Positions 49,460-58,066 are shown, numbered from the stretch's first letter. The stretch is DNA of 64,000 bases from Candidatus Barnesiella excrementavium (GCA_019115485.1 DXDM01000022.1:1-64000); one strand, 5' to 3'. Made by a program: numbers and translations. The notes: generated by a model from the sequence alone, not told the origin.

Positions 49460-50794
49460 CTAATTGAACAGTTTGTCTATTTTGTGCAGGGCCGTGTCGA
49501 GGCAGAATATCACGACGTGGTCGTTGGGTTGTATCCAGGTGTTACCGGTCACGATCATACCGTGGCCGTTGCGCACCAGACCGCCAATGGTCAGGTCCGA
49601 CGGGAGTTTCAGCTCCTTTACCGGAGCTTTGGTGATTTTCGAGTTCTCCTTGGCCACCAGCTCCATCACCTCGGCGTCCGACAGGGCCAGACACTTGGCG
49701 TTCGACGAGTCTTCGTCGAGCAGCAGCTGGAAAATGCGGCTGGCCGCCAGCAGTTTCTTATTGATGATGTTGCCGATGTTCAGCCGTTCGGCCGTAGAGA
49801 TGAATTGCAGATTCTCTACCTCGGCAATGGTCTTTTTCACTCCCAGCTCTTTGGCCGTTAGGCAGGCCAAGATGTTGGTCTCGGAGCTGTCGGTGAGGGC
49901 GATAAAGGCATCGACGTCGCGAATGCCCTCCTCTTTCAGCAGGTCGACGTTGCGGCCGTCGCCCTGGATAATAATCACGTCGCTCATGTACTCGGCCAAC
50001 TTGTAGCTCTTCTGCCGGTCACACTCGATGAGCTTGATGGTCATGTCGTCGGGGGCGTAGCTTGAAATGCGAATGGCGATGCGGCTTCCGCCCATAATCA
50101 TGATTTTGTGGATTTCAGCTTCGCTTTCGCCCGAGAGTTGCTGAATCTCCTGTATGTGGTTGGGTGTGGTGGTGAAGTAGGCGATGTCGCCCACCTTGAT
50201 TTCGTCGTTACCACGCGGTATGATGGTTTCGTGCAATCGCTTGATGGCCGCAATATGATATTGGCTGTCGGCCGTGGTGAGTTCGTAGAGTTTTTTGTTG
50301 AGTATCTTGGCATTTTCGTGTAGCTTGACGCTCAGCACGATGAGCTCGCCGTTGCACAGTTCGAACCAGTTGCGGGTCCAGGTGTGGCGCAGGGCGGTGA
50401 TAACCTCTTCGGCCGCCAGCTTCTCGGGGTAGATGAGTTCGTTTACCCCCAGCGAGTCGAAGAAACTTTTATTCTCGGGCAGCAGATATTCGTAGTTGTC
50501 GACCCGGGCCAAAGTCTTCTTGGCCCCCAGTTTCGAGGCCATGGTGCAAGCCATGATGTTACGCGTCTCGAAAGGCATGACGGCGATAAAGAGGTCGGCC
50601 TGGTGAACTTTGGCCTGTTCCAGTGTTTGGAAGGCGGTGGGGTTACCTACAACCGTCATAAGGTTGTAGTTGGCGTCGAGTTCCCTCAGCTTCTCTTCGT
50701 TGTTGTCAATCAGGATAATGTCCTGCTCTTCCCGGGAGAGTAGCTTGGCCAGGTGAGTTCCCACCTCTCCGGCGCCGGCGATGATGATTTTCAT
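49460..50794 (-). CDS. trkA: TrkA potassium uptake regulatory subunit
   Basis: The 444 residues form two RCK units. Each has a Rossmann NAD-binding domain (GAGEVGTHLAKLL at residue 7; MIMGGSRIAIRIS near 230) followed by a TrkA-C domain. It is the cytoplasmic nucleotide-sensing ring that gates TrkH. It begins 31 bases after the dxs stop. Confidence 0.95.
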   Translation of the reverse strand: MKIIIAGAGEVGTHLAKLLSREEQDIILIDNNEEKLRELDANYNLMTVVGNPTAFQTLEQAKVHQADLFIAVMPFETRNIMACTMASKLGAKKTLARVDNYEYLLPENKSFFDSLGVNELIYPEKLAAEEVITALRHTWTRNWFELCNGELIVLSVKLHENAKILNKKLYELTTADSQYHIAAIKRLHETIIPRGNDEIKVGDIAYFTTTPNHIQEIQQLSGESEAEIHKIMIMGGSRIAIRISSYAPDDMTIKLIECDRQKSYKLAEYMSDVIIIQGDGRNVDLLKEEGIRDVDAFIALTDSSETNILACLTAKELGVKKTIAEVENLQFISTAERLNIGNIINKKLLAASRIFQLLLDEDSSNAKCLALSDAEVMELVAKENSKITKAPVKELKLPSDLTIGGLVRNGHGMIVTGNTWIQPNDHVVIFCLDTALHKIDKLFN

Positions 50795-50825
50795 AATTAA
50801 TAATTAATACCCTTATACTTTTGTT

Positions 50826-52730
50826 TTACCAATTCCCCGTGAAGGTTGCATAAATACTCTCTTCGTCGATGCCGCACAGCCGATGTAGCTCTTTGACCGA
50901 GCCCTGGGCAATGAAGCGGTCGGGGATTCCCAGCCGTTTGATGCGCGGGGTGTAGCCGTTGTCGGCCATAAATTCCAACACGGCGCTTCCGAATCCGCCG
51001 GTGATGCAGCCATCTTCGAGGGTGATGATTCTTTTGTATTTCTTTCCTACCTGGTGCAGTATCTCTTCGTCGAGCGGCTTGACAAATATCATGTCGTAGA
51101 GAGCCGCTTGTGTACCAGCCTCCCGGGCCCGTTGTACGGCATGCAGGGCATCGACTCCGACGGGTCCGATGCTGAGCACGGCCAGGTCGTCGCCTTCGCA
51201 AAGTTGCCGTCCCTTGCCGATGGGAATCTCGTGCATGGGGCATCGCCAGTCGACCTGGCTGCCGCTTCCCCGCGGATAGCGTATGGCAAAGGGTCCGTTG
51301 TTGCGTAGTTGGGCCGTGTACATGAGGTGTCGCAAGGTGTGCTCGTCCATGGGGGCGGCGATGGTCATGTGGGGAATGCTGCGCAGGTAGCAGATGTCGA
51401 ATACCCCGTGGTGGGTCACACCGTCTTCGCCCACCAGTCCGGCCCGGTCGATGCAGAAGGTCACGGGCAGATTCTGTATGGCCACGTCGTGTATCACCTC
51501 GTCGAAGGCTCTTTGCAGGAAGGTCGAGTAGATGCTGCAAAAGGGTTGCAGCCCCTCTTTGGCCAGCCCGGCGGCAAAGGTGACGGCATGCTCTTCGGAG
51601 ATGCCCACGTCGAACGACCGGTGCGGGAACCGCTCCATCATGAAGCACGACGAACTGCCTGTGGGCATGGCCGGTGTGATGACCATAATCTTTTCGTTCT
51701 TCTCGGCCAGTTCGACCAGCGTATGGCCGAAGACGTCCTGAAACTTGGGAGGTTTGTTACCCTCGGGTTCGCTCTTGCGTTCGCCGGTAGCGGGGTTGAA
51801 GCAGCCGGGAGCGTGCCAGATGGTGGGCTCTTTCTCGGCCGGCGCATACCCTTTGCCCTTGATGGTGCGCAGGTGCAGTATCTTGGGCCCCGTCATCTCT
51901 TTGATGTCGTTCAGTTTGTTGACGATGTTGATGACGTTGTGCCCGTCGATGGGGCCGAAGTAGCGTATGTCGAGCCCCTCGAATATGTTCTGCTGCTTGG
52001 TGAGCAGCGCTTTCAGGCTGTTGTTGAAACGCAGTATGGCACCCCGGTGCTCCTCGTCGATGAGGTTGAAGCGTCGCAGGGTGCGATAGGCGTCGTAGCG
52101 CAGTTTGTTGTATCCGCGCGAGGTGGTGATGTTGACCAGATATTCGTTAAGCCCGCCCACGTTATGGTCGATGGCCATATCGTTGTCGTTGAGAATGATG
52201 AGCAGGTTGTTGGGGTTGGTCGAGGCGTTGTTCAATCCCTCGAAGGCCAGTCCGCCCGCGATGGAGGCGTCACCGATGACGGCAATCACTTTGCGCTCTT
52301 TCTTTTCGTGTTTGAGCTGTGTGGCGATGGCCATGCCCAAAGCGGCCGATATGGAGTTGGAGGCGTGTCCGGCGATGAAGGCGTCGTATTCGCTCTCGGC
52401 CGGGTTGGGGAATCCGCTCAGTCCGTTCAGTTTGCGAATGGTGTCGAACTGTTCGCGGCGACCGGTGAGTATCTTGTGCCCGTAGGCCTGGTGCCCTACG
52501 TCCCACACGATGCGGTCGTAGGGGGTGTCGAACACGTAGTGCAGGGCCACGGTCAACTCGACGGCACCCATGCTCGACCCGAAATGTCCCGGGTTGTGGG
52601 CCAGCGAGTCGATGAGGAAGCGGCGTATCTCGGCACACACCTCGGGCAGTTTCTCGACCGGCAGTTTGCGCAGGTCGGCTGGGAAGTTTATCTGTTTGAG
52701 TAGTTCTATATTTTCGGGTTCCATTGTCAC
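50826..52730 (-). CDS. dxs: 1-deoxy-D-xylulose-5-phosphate synthase
   Basis: The 634 residues may start at ATG 52730 or the ATG two codons on. Thiamine diphosphate motifs are present: [33 protein letters not shown] with NDNDMAI, and the transketolase pyrimidine region [17 protein letters not shown]. It condenses pyruvate and glyceraldehyde 3-phosphate, the first step of the MEP isoprenoid route; the product feeds the menaquinone side chain. It follows a small membrane protein gene by 22 bases and precedes trkA. Confidence 0.97.
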   Translation of the reverse strand: MTMEPENIELLKQINFPADLRKLPVEKLPEVCAEIRRFLIDSLAHNPGHFGSSMGAVELTVALHYVFDTPYDRIVWDVGHQAYGHKILTGRREQFDTIRKLNGLSGFPNPAESEYDAFIAGHASNSISAALGMAIATQLKHEKKERKVIAVIGDASIAGGLAFEGLNNASTNPNNLLIILNDNDMAIDHNVGGLNEYLVNITTSRGYNKLRYDAYRTLRRFNLIDEEHRGAILRFNNSLKALLTKQQNIFEGLDIRYFGPIDGHNVINIVNKLNDIKEMTGPKILHLRTIKGKGYAPAEKEPTIWHAPGCFNPATGERKSEPEGNKPPKFQDVFGHTLVELAEKNEKIMVITPAMPTGSSSCFMMERFPHRSFDVGISEEHAVTFAAGLAKEGLQPFCSIYSTFLQRAFDEVIHDVAIQNLPVTFCIDRAGLVGEDGVTHHGVFDICYLRSIPHMTIAAPMDEHTLRHLMYTAQLRNNGPFAIRYPRGSGSQVDWRCPMHEIPIGKGRQLCEGDDLAVLSIGPVGVDALHAVQRAREAGTQAALYDMIFVKPLDEEILHQVGKKYKRIITLEDGCITGGFGSAVLEFMADNGYTPRIKRLGIPDRFIAQGSVKELHRLCGIDEESIYATFTGNW

Positions 52731-52752
52731 AGCTTTTTATCGGCTCGACGGC

Positions 52753-52932
52753 TCATTTGCCTTTGCTTTCTTGTTTCCATCGTTTATAGAGGGGGACGAA
52801 TACAATGATTCCCGAAGCAATCAGGGCAAACACCACTTGCCCGTCAAGGCCTCTCGCCCAAATCAATGTCACGGCACAAAAAAGCCAGAGCAGTGCGATA
52901 CACGAAATGCGGAACACATTATATTTTCTCAT
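52753..52932 (-). CDS. Small hydrophobic membrane protein of unknown function
   Basis: This 59-residue frame is one residue too short for the track. It starts MRKYNVFRISCIALLWLFCA and ends KRWKQESKGK. Two hydrophobic helices (about residues 9-25 and 33-50) are linked by RGLDGQ, with positive ends predicted inside. It sits 22 bases before dxs on the same strand after a TATATTTG element. The short spacing, codon phase and hydrophobic pattern support a real gene. Its function is unknown. Confidence 0.65.
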   Translation of the reverse strand: MRKYNVFRISCIALLWLFCAVTLIWARGLDGQVVFALIASGIIVFVPLYKRWKQESKGK

Positions 52933-52984
52933 ATCAAATTTCTGATTTTTCGATGTATTGACATCGACCTCCTAAGTCAACCTA

Positions 52985-52992
52985 CAAATATA
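52985..52992 (-). promoter_or_regulatory. -7 promoter element for the small protein-dxs-trkA-trkH unit
   Basis: TATATTTG on the minus strand, 52 bases before the small-protein ATG, matches TAnnTTTG. No clear TTTG lies at -33. Confidence 0.4.
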
Positions 52993-53129
52993 GATATTCT
53001 TTTGCAAGAAAAGAAAATAATATACCAAAATCACGGGATAAATAAAAATGGCGAACAGGTAAATATAAGAAAATCAGTGTGCTATTGAAACCTGTCCAAT
53101 CGAAGGTCCGATGGGGGGAGAAGAGACAA

Positions 53130-53163
53130 AGATAGCGTGCCGCACGGAGGTGGCACGCTATCT
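53130..53163 (-). terminator. Terminator of the aromatic amino acid operon
   Basis: A 12-bp perfect stem AGATAGCGTGCC/GGCACGCTATCT with a 10-base loop lies 40 bases after the tyrA stop. The minus-strand 3' arm runs into TATCTTTGTCTC, which also resembles a -7 box. Confidence 0.75.
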
Positions 53164-53202
53164 CGATGGGTTTGTCTGGAAAGCGGTTGTAGCCGATAGT
53201 GC

Positions 53203-53976
53203 TCACTCGATATTTTTCCGCACCCGGGTGAGGTATGCTTTCATGCGGTCGGTGTCCTTGTGTTCGATGATATCGAGCAGTGCCGACATCTGCTCTTGTA
53301 TCTGCCTCACCTGCTGGGGAGTGTTGGGGTTGAAGAGTATCTCGGTGAGCAGGTAGTCGTCTTCCGAGAGCAGCCCGCGGGCTATTTCCAGGTGCTTTTT
53401 GAAGGTGGTTCCCGGGGCCTCCTGGTGTTTCATGATCGAGGCGAATACCAGGGTCGAGGTGAAGGGTATCGAAAGGGAGTAGGCGATGGTCTCGTCGTGC
53501 TCGCGGAAGGAGTATTCGAATATGTTGAGCCGCAGGCGCTGGTAGATGTCCTTGAAGAAGACTTTACCCAGGTGGTCGCCCTCGGTAATGATGATGACGT
53601 GTTGCGTGCTCAGGTCGCTGAGGTTGGCAAAGGTGGGCCCGAACATGGGGTGGGTCGATACGAAGGGGTGACCCGCCCGGGCATAGAATTCGGGCAGACC
53701 GGTCTTGACCGAGGCGATGTCCGACAGGATAGTACGGTCGGGCAGGTAGGGGAGTACCGACTCGAAGGCCTCGATGGTGTATTTGACCGTGGCGGCGTTG
53801 ATGACCAGGTCGGGGGCAAACTCGCCTATCTCTTCGGGGCGGGTCATGCGCAGGGTGTTGAAGGCAAACCGCAGCCGGTTGGGGTCTACGTCGTAGAGGG
53901 CGACTTCGTGGTCGAAACTGAGTACGTCGGCAAAAAACGACCCCATCTTGCCGGCGCCGAGAATCACTATTTTCAT
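53203..53976 (-). CDS. tyrA: Prephenate dehydrogenase
   Basis: The 257 residues start with a Rossmann motif (GAGKMGSFFADVL) and an acidic end of beta2 (LYDVDP), which favours NAD over NADP. The TyrA core has DIASVKTGLPEF, STHPMFGPT and SFREHDETIAYSLSIPF. It oxidatively decarboxylates prephenate to 4-hydroxyphenylpyruvate. No ACT domain is present. It is the last gene of the operon, 28 bases after the DAHP synthase gene. Confidence 0.93.
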   Translation of the reverse strand: MKIVILGAGKMGSFFADVLSFDHEVALYDVDPNRLRFAFNTLRMTRPEEIGEFAPDLVINAATVKYTIEAFESVLPYLPDRTILSDIASVKTGLPEFYARAGHPFVSTHPMFGPTFANLSDLSTQHVIIITEGDHLGKVFFKDIYQRLRLNIFEYSFREHDETIAYSLSIPFTSTLVFASIMKHQEAPGTTFKKHLEIARGLLSEDDYLLTEILFNPNTPQQVRQIQEQMSALLDIIEHKDTDRMKAYLTRVRKNIE

Positions 53977-54004
53977 AGGGCAATGCGATGACTGGGTGAA
54001 ACGG

Positions 54005-55069
54005 TTATTGGTTGATAATCTCCATCTGCTGGTGTACCGACTCCTCGTGAATGGCCTGCATCACCTCTTTCATGAACTCGGCTCCCATGCCCAGCTCCAC
54101 GGCCTGGGCCATACGCTTTTGCAGAATCTCGTCGTAACGCGAGGTCTGCAACACGGGCATGCTGTGCTCCTTCTTGTATTGGCCTATCTCGCGCGACACG
54201 CGCATGCGCTTGGCCAGCAGTTCGAGCAGCTGGTTGTCGAGCTGGTCTATCTGGTGGCGCAGCTCCGAGAGGTTTTCAGTTGTTTGGGTTGTTTCGCGGA
54301 TTACCAGCATGTTGAGTATATAGGAGAGCGCTTCGGGGGTCACCTGCTGGTTCTTGTCGCTCCATGCACAGTCGGGGTCACAGTGCGACTCGACGATGAG
54401 TCCGTCGAAACCCATGTCCATCGCCTGCTGGCAGAGCGGAGCTACCAGCTCGCGCTTGCCTCCGATGTGGCTGGGGTCGCAGACGATGGGCAGGTTGGGC
54501 AGTCGTCGGCGCAGCTCGATGGGGATATGCCACTGAGGCATGTTGCGGTAGAGGTGTTTGTCGTAGCTGCTGAACCCGCGGTGGATTACACCCAGCCGGC
54601 GCAGGCCGGCGTTGTAGATGCGCTCGACAGCCCCGATCCAAAGTTCCAGGTCAGGATTCACGGGGTTCTTGATCAGTACGGGGATGTCCACTCCCTTTAA
54701 TGCGTCGGCAATCTCCTGTACGGCGAAGGGGTTGGCTGTGGTGCGGGCACCTATCCACAAGATGTCGATGCCGTGTTTGAGGGCTTCGAACACGTGACGC
54801 TCGGTAGCCACCTCGGTGGCGGTGTACATGCCGGTCTCCTCTTTCACCCGTTTGAGCCAGGCCAGTCCCTCCACGCCTACGCCTTCGAAACCTCCCGGTT
54901 TGGTACGGGGTTTCCATATCCCGGCGCGGAATATCTTGATACCTTGCCCGGCCAGTTGGCGGGCGGTGTTCATGACCTGTTCTTCGGTCTCGGCGCTGCA
55001 AGGGCCGGCTATGATAAGGGGGCGTTTGCGGTCGACCCCGGGCAGTAAAATCGGTTGTAAATCTTTCAT
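54005..55069 (-). CDS. Bifunctional DAHP synthase / chorismate mutase
   Basis: The 354 residues fuse two enzymes. Residues 1-260 are a type I-beta DAHP synthase (RPLIIAGPCSAETEEQV, GARTTANPF, IVCDPSHIGGKRE). Residues 270-354 are an AroQ chorismate mutase helix bundle (LSELRHQIDQLDNQLLELLAKRM). It thus controls entry to the shikimate pathway and the chorismate-to-prephenate step. In such fusions the mutase domain can confer feedback inhibition by prephenate or chorismate. It stands 16 bases after the aminotransferase gene. Confidence 0.95.
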   Translation of the reverse strand: MKDLQPILLPGVDRKRPLIIAGPCSAETEEQVMNTARQLAGQGIKIFRAGIWKPRTKPGGFEGVGVEGLAWLKRVKEETGMYTATEVATERHVFEALKHGIDILWIGARTTANPFAVQEIADALKGVDIPVLIKNPVNPDLELWIGAVERIYNAGLRRLGVIHRGFSSYDKHLYRNMPQWHIPIELRRRLPNLPIVCDPSHIGGKRELVAPLCQQAMDMGFDGLIVESHCDPDCAWSDKNQQVTPEALSYILNMLVIRETTQTTENLSELRHQIDQLDNQLLELLAKRMRVSREIGQYKKEHSMPVLQTSRYDEILQKRMAQAVELGMGAEFMKEVMQAIHEESVHQQMEIINQ

Positions 55070-55085
55070 GACGGTATATAAGTTT

Positions 55086-56273
55086 TTAGAGTTTTACGGA
55101 TTGGATTCGTTGCAAGGCTTCGTTCATTCGCTCCTCGGTGGCGCAGAGCGAGATGCGCAGGTAGCGGTTGCCGCGGCTGCCGAAGATGAATCCCGGGGTG
55201 ACAAAGACGCGGGCTTCGTGGAGTATCCGGTCGGCCAGCGATTCGGCATCGGGTGCCGTGTCGGGGATTCGGCCCCAGACGAACAGCCCCACCTGCGACG
55301 GGTCGTAGTGGCAGTCGAGTGCCTGCATGATTTGCTCGGCTATCTGTCGGCGGGTGCGGTAGACGCGGTTCACCTCGTCGTACCATTCGGGGCCGCACGA
55401 GAGGGCCTTGATGGCGGCACTCTGCAACGGGCGGAACATGCCCGAGTCGATGTTGCTCTTTACCCGCAGTATCCACTCGACGAACCGGGGGTTGGAGGCC
55501 AGCATGCCGATGCGCCAGCCGGCCATGTTGTGCGACTTGCTCAGCGAGTTCATCTCGATGCAGCACTCCCGGGCGCCCGGTACCGACAGCAGGCTGAGGG
55601 GTCGGTCGTTGAGGATAAAGCTGTATGGATTGTCGTTGACGATGACGATGCCGTGACGCCGGCCGAACTCCACCAGCCGGGTGAACAGCTCGGTCGAGGC
55701 GTTGGTTCCGGTGGGCATGTTGGGGTAGTTGACCCACATGAGTTTGATGCGGTCGAGCGGCATCGATTCGAGTTGGTCGAAGTCGGGTTGCCACCCGTTT
55801 GCCTCGTCGAGGTCGTAGGTGAAAATCTCGGCTTCGGCCAGTCGGCTTACCGAACTGTAAGTGGGGTAGCCGGGATTGGGCACCAGTACTCCGTCGCCGG
55901 GATTGAGGAAGGCAAGGCTGATGTGCAGGATTCCCTCTTTCGACCCGATGAGGGGTTGTATCTCCCGTTGCGGGTCGAGCTCTACGCCATACCAGCGGGC
56001 ATACCAGTCGGCAAACGCCCGGCGCAATTCGGGAATACCCACATAGGGTTGGTAGCTGTGCGTGTCGGAGCGTCGGCTTTCGGCACACAAAGTCTCGATA
56101 GTCTCGGCATGAGGGGGCCGGTCGGGGCCGCCAATACCCAGGCTGATGATGTCGAGTCCGCGGGCATTCAGCGCGGCAATTTCTTTCAACTTGCGTGAGA
56201 AGTAGTATTCGCTCACGCTGTTCACCCGGTTGGCGGGACGTATGGTATCAAAGGGGTTGGTTGAATTCTGCAT
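55086..56273 (-). CDS. Class I/II aminotransferase, aromatic/prephenate type candidate
   Basis: The 395 residues form a PLP fold type I enzyme: NPGYPTYSS, VNYPNMPTG, the DNPYSF region and the Schiff-base Lys in MNSLSKSHNMAGWRIGM. Its place between pheA and DAHP synthase/chorismate mutase suggests it aminates phenylpyruvate and 4-hydroxyphenylpyruvate, or prephenate. Its start overlaps the end of pheA by 26 bases, so the two are tightly coupled. A LL-diaminopimelate-type aminotransferase is a less likely alternative. Confidence 0.9.
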   Translation of the reverse strand: MQNSTNPFDTIRPANRVNSVSEYYFSRKLKEIAALNARGLDIISLGIGGPDRPPHAETIETLCAESRRSDTHSYQPYVGIPELRRAFADWYARWYGVELDPQREIQPLIGSKEGILHISLAFLNPGDGVLVPNPGYPTYSSVSRLAEAEIFTYDLDEANGWQPDFDQLESMPLDRIKLMWVNYPNMPTGTNASTELFTRLVEFGRRHGIVIVNDNPYSFILNDRPLSLLSVPGARECCIEMNSLSKSHNMAGWRIGMLASNPRFVEWILRVKSNIDSGMFRPLQSAAIKALSCGPEWYDEVNRVYRTRRQIAEQIMQALDCHYDPSQVGLFVWGRIPDTAPDAESLADRILHEARVFVTPGFIFGSRGNRYLRISLCATEERMNEALQRIQSVKL

Positions 56274-57093
56274 ATTCTCCGAGTATTTTGAAGTTCTTGG
56301 TCAGAGGTCGTATGGCTTCGAGCGACTGTTTGTAACGGGTGAAGTTGTCGAAGGTGAGGTCGATGTAGAAGCGATATTCCCATTCCCGTCCGATGATGGG
56401 CATCGATTGAATCTTCGACAGGTTGATGTCGTAGAAGGAGAGTATCGTGAGCACCTTTGACAGGCTGCCCTGCGTGTGGGGCAGGCTGAATACCAGCGAC
56501 GACTTGTTGATGCGTTTGCCGGCGGTGAGCAGGTCGCTGTAAAGCGGGTCGGCCACGATAAGAAACCGGGTGAAGTTGCGCTTGTTGGTCTCGATGCCCT
56601 CGGCCAGAATGTCCAGTCCGTAAATCTCGGCCGCCAGTCGGCCGCAGATGGCGGCATGCCCTTCGAGTCGTTGTTGGGCTATCTCCTGTGCGCTACCCGC
56701 CGTGTCGTCCTTCTCTACGAGTTTCATGCGGGGGTGAGCTTTGAGAAATTCGCCGCACTGCATCAGGGCCATGGGGTGGGAGTTTACCTCGCGAATGTCG
56801 TCGAGCTCCTCGCCCGGCAGGGCGGCAAGCACGTGCGAGATGCGCAGTTTGTATTCCCCTACGACGTTCAGATTGCTTTTGCGCAGCAGTTCGTGGTTTT
56901 GCAGCAGGCTGCCGGCGATGGTGTTCTCGATGGCCATGATGCCCAGCAGGGAACGGTCGGAGGCCATGCGGTCGAACATCTCGGGAAAGGTGGTGCAGGC
57001 GACGGTCTCAATCTCCTCCTCGCCGAAGTAGGCTCGGGCGGCGGCTTCGTGATAACAACCGGCTATGCCTTGTATGGTAACTCGTTTCTTCAT
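56248..57093 (-). CDS. pheA: Prephenate dehydratase
   Basis: The 281 residues contain a periplasmic-binding-like catalytic domain (about 1-180: QGIAGCYHEAAARAYFG, GIMAIENTIAGSLL and AICGRLAAEIYGL). A C-terminal ACT domain (about 195-275: SLVFSLPHTQGSLSKVL) binds Phe for feedback inhibition. It forms phenylpyruvate. It is the first gene of pheA-aminotransferase-DAHP synthase/CM-tyrA. Its start lies 12 bases after an attenuator terminator, so the whole operon is under leader control. Confidence 0.96.
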   Translation of the reverse strand: MKKRVTIQGIAGCYHEAAARAYFGEEEIETVACTTFPEMFDRMASDRSLLGIMAIENTIAGSLLQNHELLRKSNLNVVGEYKLRISHVLAALPGEELDDIREVNSHPMALMQCGEFLKAHPRMKLVEKDDTAGSAQEIAQQRLEGHAAICGRLAAEIYGLDILAEGIETNKRNFTRFLIVADPLYSDLLTAGKRINKSSLVFSLPHTQGSLSKVLTILSFYDINLSKIQSMPIIGREWEYRFYIDLTFDNFTRYKQSLEAIRPLTKNFKILGEYAEFNQPL

Positions 57094-57104
57094 AGGTCGA
57101 AAAT

Positions 57105-57137
57105 AAAAAATCCCGTTCGTGCAATGAACGGGATTTT
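57105..57137 (-). terminator. Attenuator terminator of the pheA operon
   Basis: A 12-bp perfect stem AAAATCCCGTTC/GAACGGGATTTT with a 7-base loop is followed by T-rich sequence, only 12 bases before the pheA ATG. A competing arm, GAACGGGGTTTTA at 57183-57195, can pair with TAAAATCCCGTTC over 13 bp with one G-U. Confidence 0.9.
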
Positions 57138-57182
57138 ACTGAATATGTGTTATTGTCTTGTTTTACATCATGTTTATTTGCA

Positions 57183-57195
57183 TAAAACCCCGTTC
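57183..57195 (-). promoter_or_regulatory. Antiterminator arm of the pheA leader
   Basis: GAACGGGGTTTTA starts directly after the leader peptide stop codon. It is nearly identical to the 3' arm of the terminator, so it can sequester the shared arm at 57126-57138. A ribosome at the stop codon would cover it. Confidence 0.8.
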
Positions 57196-57255
57196 TTATT
57201 TTGGTCCAAAATAAAAATAAAAGTAAAAGTAATATGCAAAATCAAAATTCTTCAT
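57196..57255 (-). CDS. pheL: Phe/Tyr-rich leader peptide of the pheA operon
   Basis: The 19-residue frame reads MKNFDFAYYFYFYFYFGPK and is far too short for the track. It has six Phe and five Tyr, including nine aromatic residues in a row (8-16); all Phe codons are TTT. The ATG follows an A-rich stretch (GAGAAACA), a usual Bacteroidota start context. It lies 21 bases after the predicted transcription start region and before alternative hairpins, so its translation is expected to sense charged tRNA-Phe and tRNA-Tyr. The symbol is by analogy with enterobacterial pheL; there is no sequence homology implied. Confidence 0.85.
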   Translation of the reverse strand: MKNFDFAYYFYFYFYFGPK

Positions 57256-57282
57256 TGTTTCTCTGTGGTGAGTTTTATGTTG

Positions 57283-57313
57283 CAAATGTAATGAAATCAT
57301 TTTTTAATCCAAA
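57283..57313 (-). promoter_or_regulatory. Promoter of the pheA leader and operon
   Basis: On the minus strand TTTG-N19-TACATTTG matches the consensus. The leader ATG is 27 bases downstream. The stretch 57314-57452 between this and the divergent gene's -7 box is AT-rich with nothing else recognised. Confidence 0.75.
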
Positions 57314-57452
57314 CAAATCGTTATAAATTTTTGAATAAAACGACAATTTTTTTATTTTTATTGCAGGTGATGTGTACATTGTGCTTGTGAATGGTGTAGA
57401 GCCGGGTGGAAAAATTGACGAACGGGAGAGGACGAACCCCGCATTTTTTCAC

Positions 57453-57460
57453 TACCTTTG
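57453..57460 (+). promoter_or_regulatory. -7 promoter element of the acidic orphan gene
   Basis: TACCTTTG matches TAnnTTTG 23 bases before the ATG; no TTTG at -33. Confidence 0.45.
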
Positions 57461-57483
57461 TAATCATAATAATGGAATAAGTT

Positions 57484-57945
57484 ATGGAAGCTTCGGAACA
57501 AAAACTTTTCTCTGCCCTGTGCGAGACCCTGTGTGTAGCCGTAGAAAAGGCTCGTGCAGAGTCCATGTCGTTGACCGACCTGTATGTACAGGTGAAGTAT
57601 GACGACCAGCAGTTTGTCGTCTACGACGATGCCGACGGGGTGTTGGCTCAGGCAACCGTCGAGGCACTCGACGAGTGGCGCACGGCTCACGAAGGCGAGT
57701 CGTCGGAGAGTGCGCTGATTGCCTTGTTGAGAAAGGTGTTGGAGCATGACGACGTGAACCGGGCTCTTCACTCGCTGGATTTCATATCGCCCTTCTCGGT
57801 CGTATTGGTGAATGCCGACATGGAACCGGTGGCCGACCTCGTTACCCTCGACGACGAGAATGTCTATCTGCACGACGATTTCTGGGAGAAGATGGACAAG
57901 GAGCTCGACGATTTCTTTGAGCAACTCATGGCCGATACCAAGTGA
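57484..57945 (+). CDS. Acidic protein of unknown function
   Basis: I do not recognise this 153-residue protein. It has no signal peptide or membrane segment and is very rich in Asp and Glu. The N-terminal half has helices and strands (LYVQVKYDDQQFVVYDDADG). The C-terminus is a charged helix (FWEKMDKELDDFFEQLMADTK). Codon use and the preceding -7 element support a real, separately transcribed gene. It stands between the aromatic operon (divergent) and tig (same strand), with no functional hint from either. Confidence 0.75.
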   Translation: MEASEQKLFSALCETLCVAVEKARAESMSLTDLYVQVKYDDQQFVVYDDADGVLAQATVEALDEWRTAHEGESSESALIALLRKVLEHDDVNRALHSLDFISPFSVVLVNADMEPVADLVTLDDENVYLHDDFWEKMDKELDDFFEQLMADTK

Positions 57946-58035
57946 CGCCAGTCGCAGGAAGCGAATCAGCTCTCTCTTTGGACGGCCTGGAATGTGTTGC
58001 CGACCGGCCGCTCACAAGAAAAATTTTAATAATAA

Positions 58036-58066
58036 TTTGATTATCGAAAGATAAGCACTAATTTTG
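58036..58066 (+). promoter_or_regulatory. Promoter of tig
   Basis: TTTG-N19-TAATTTTG matches the consensus; the 5' untranslated region would be about 75 bases. The gap 57946-58148 holds nothing else. Confidence 0.7.

Noticed and set aside
56476-57291. 271-codon plus frame
   Set aside because: Antisense to pheA and its leader region; the leader and attenuator explain that sequence.
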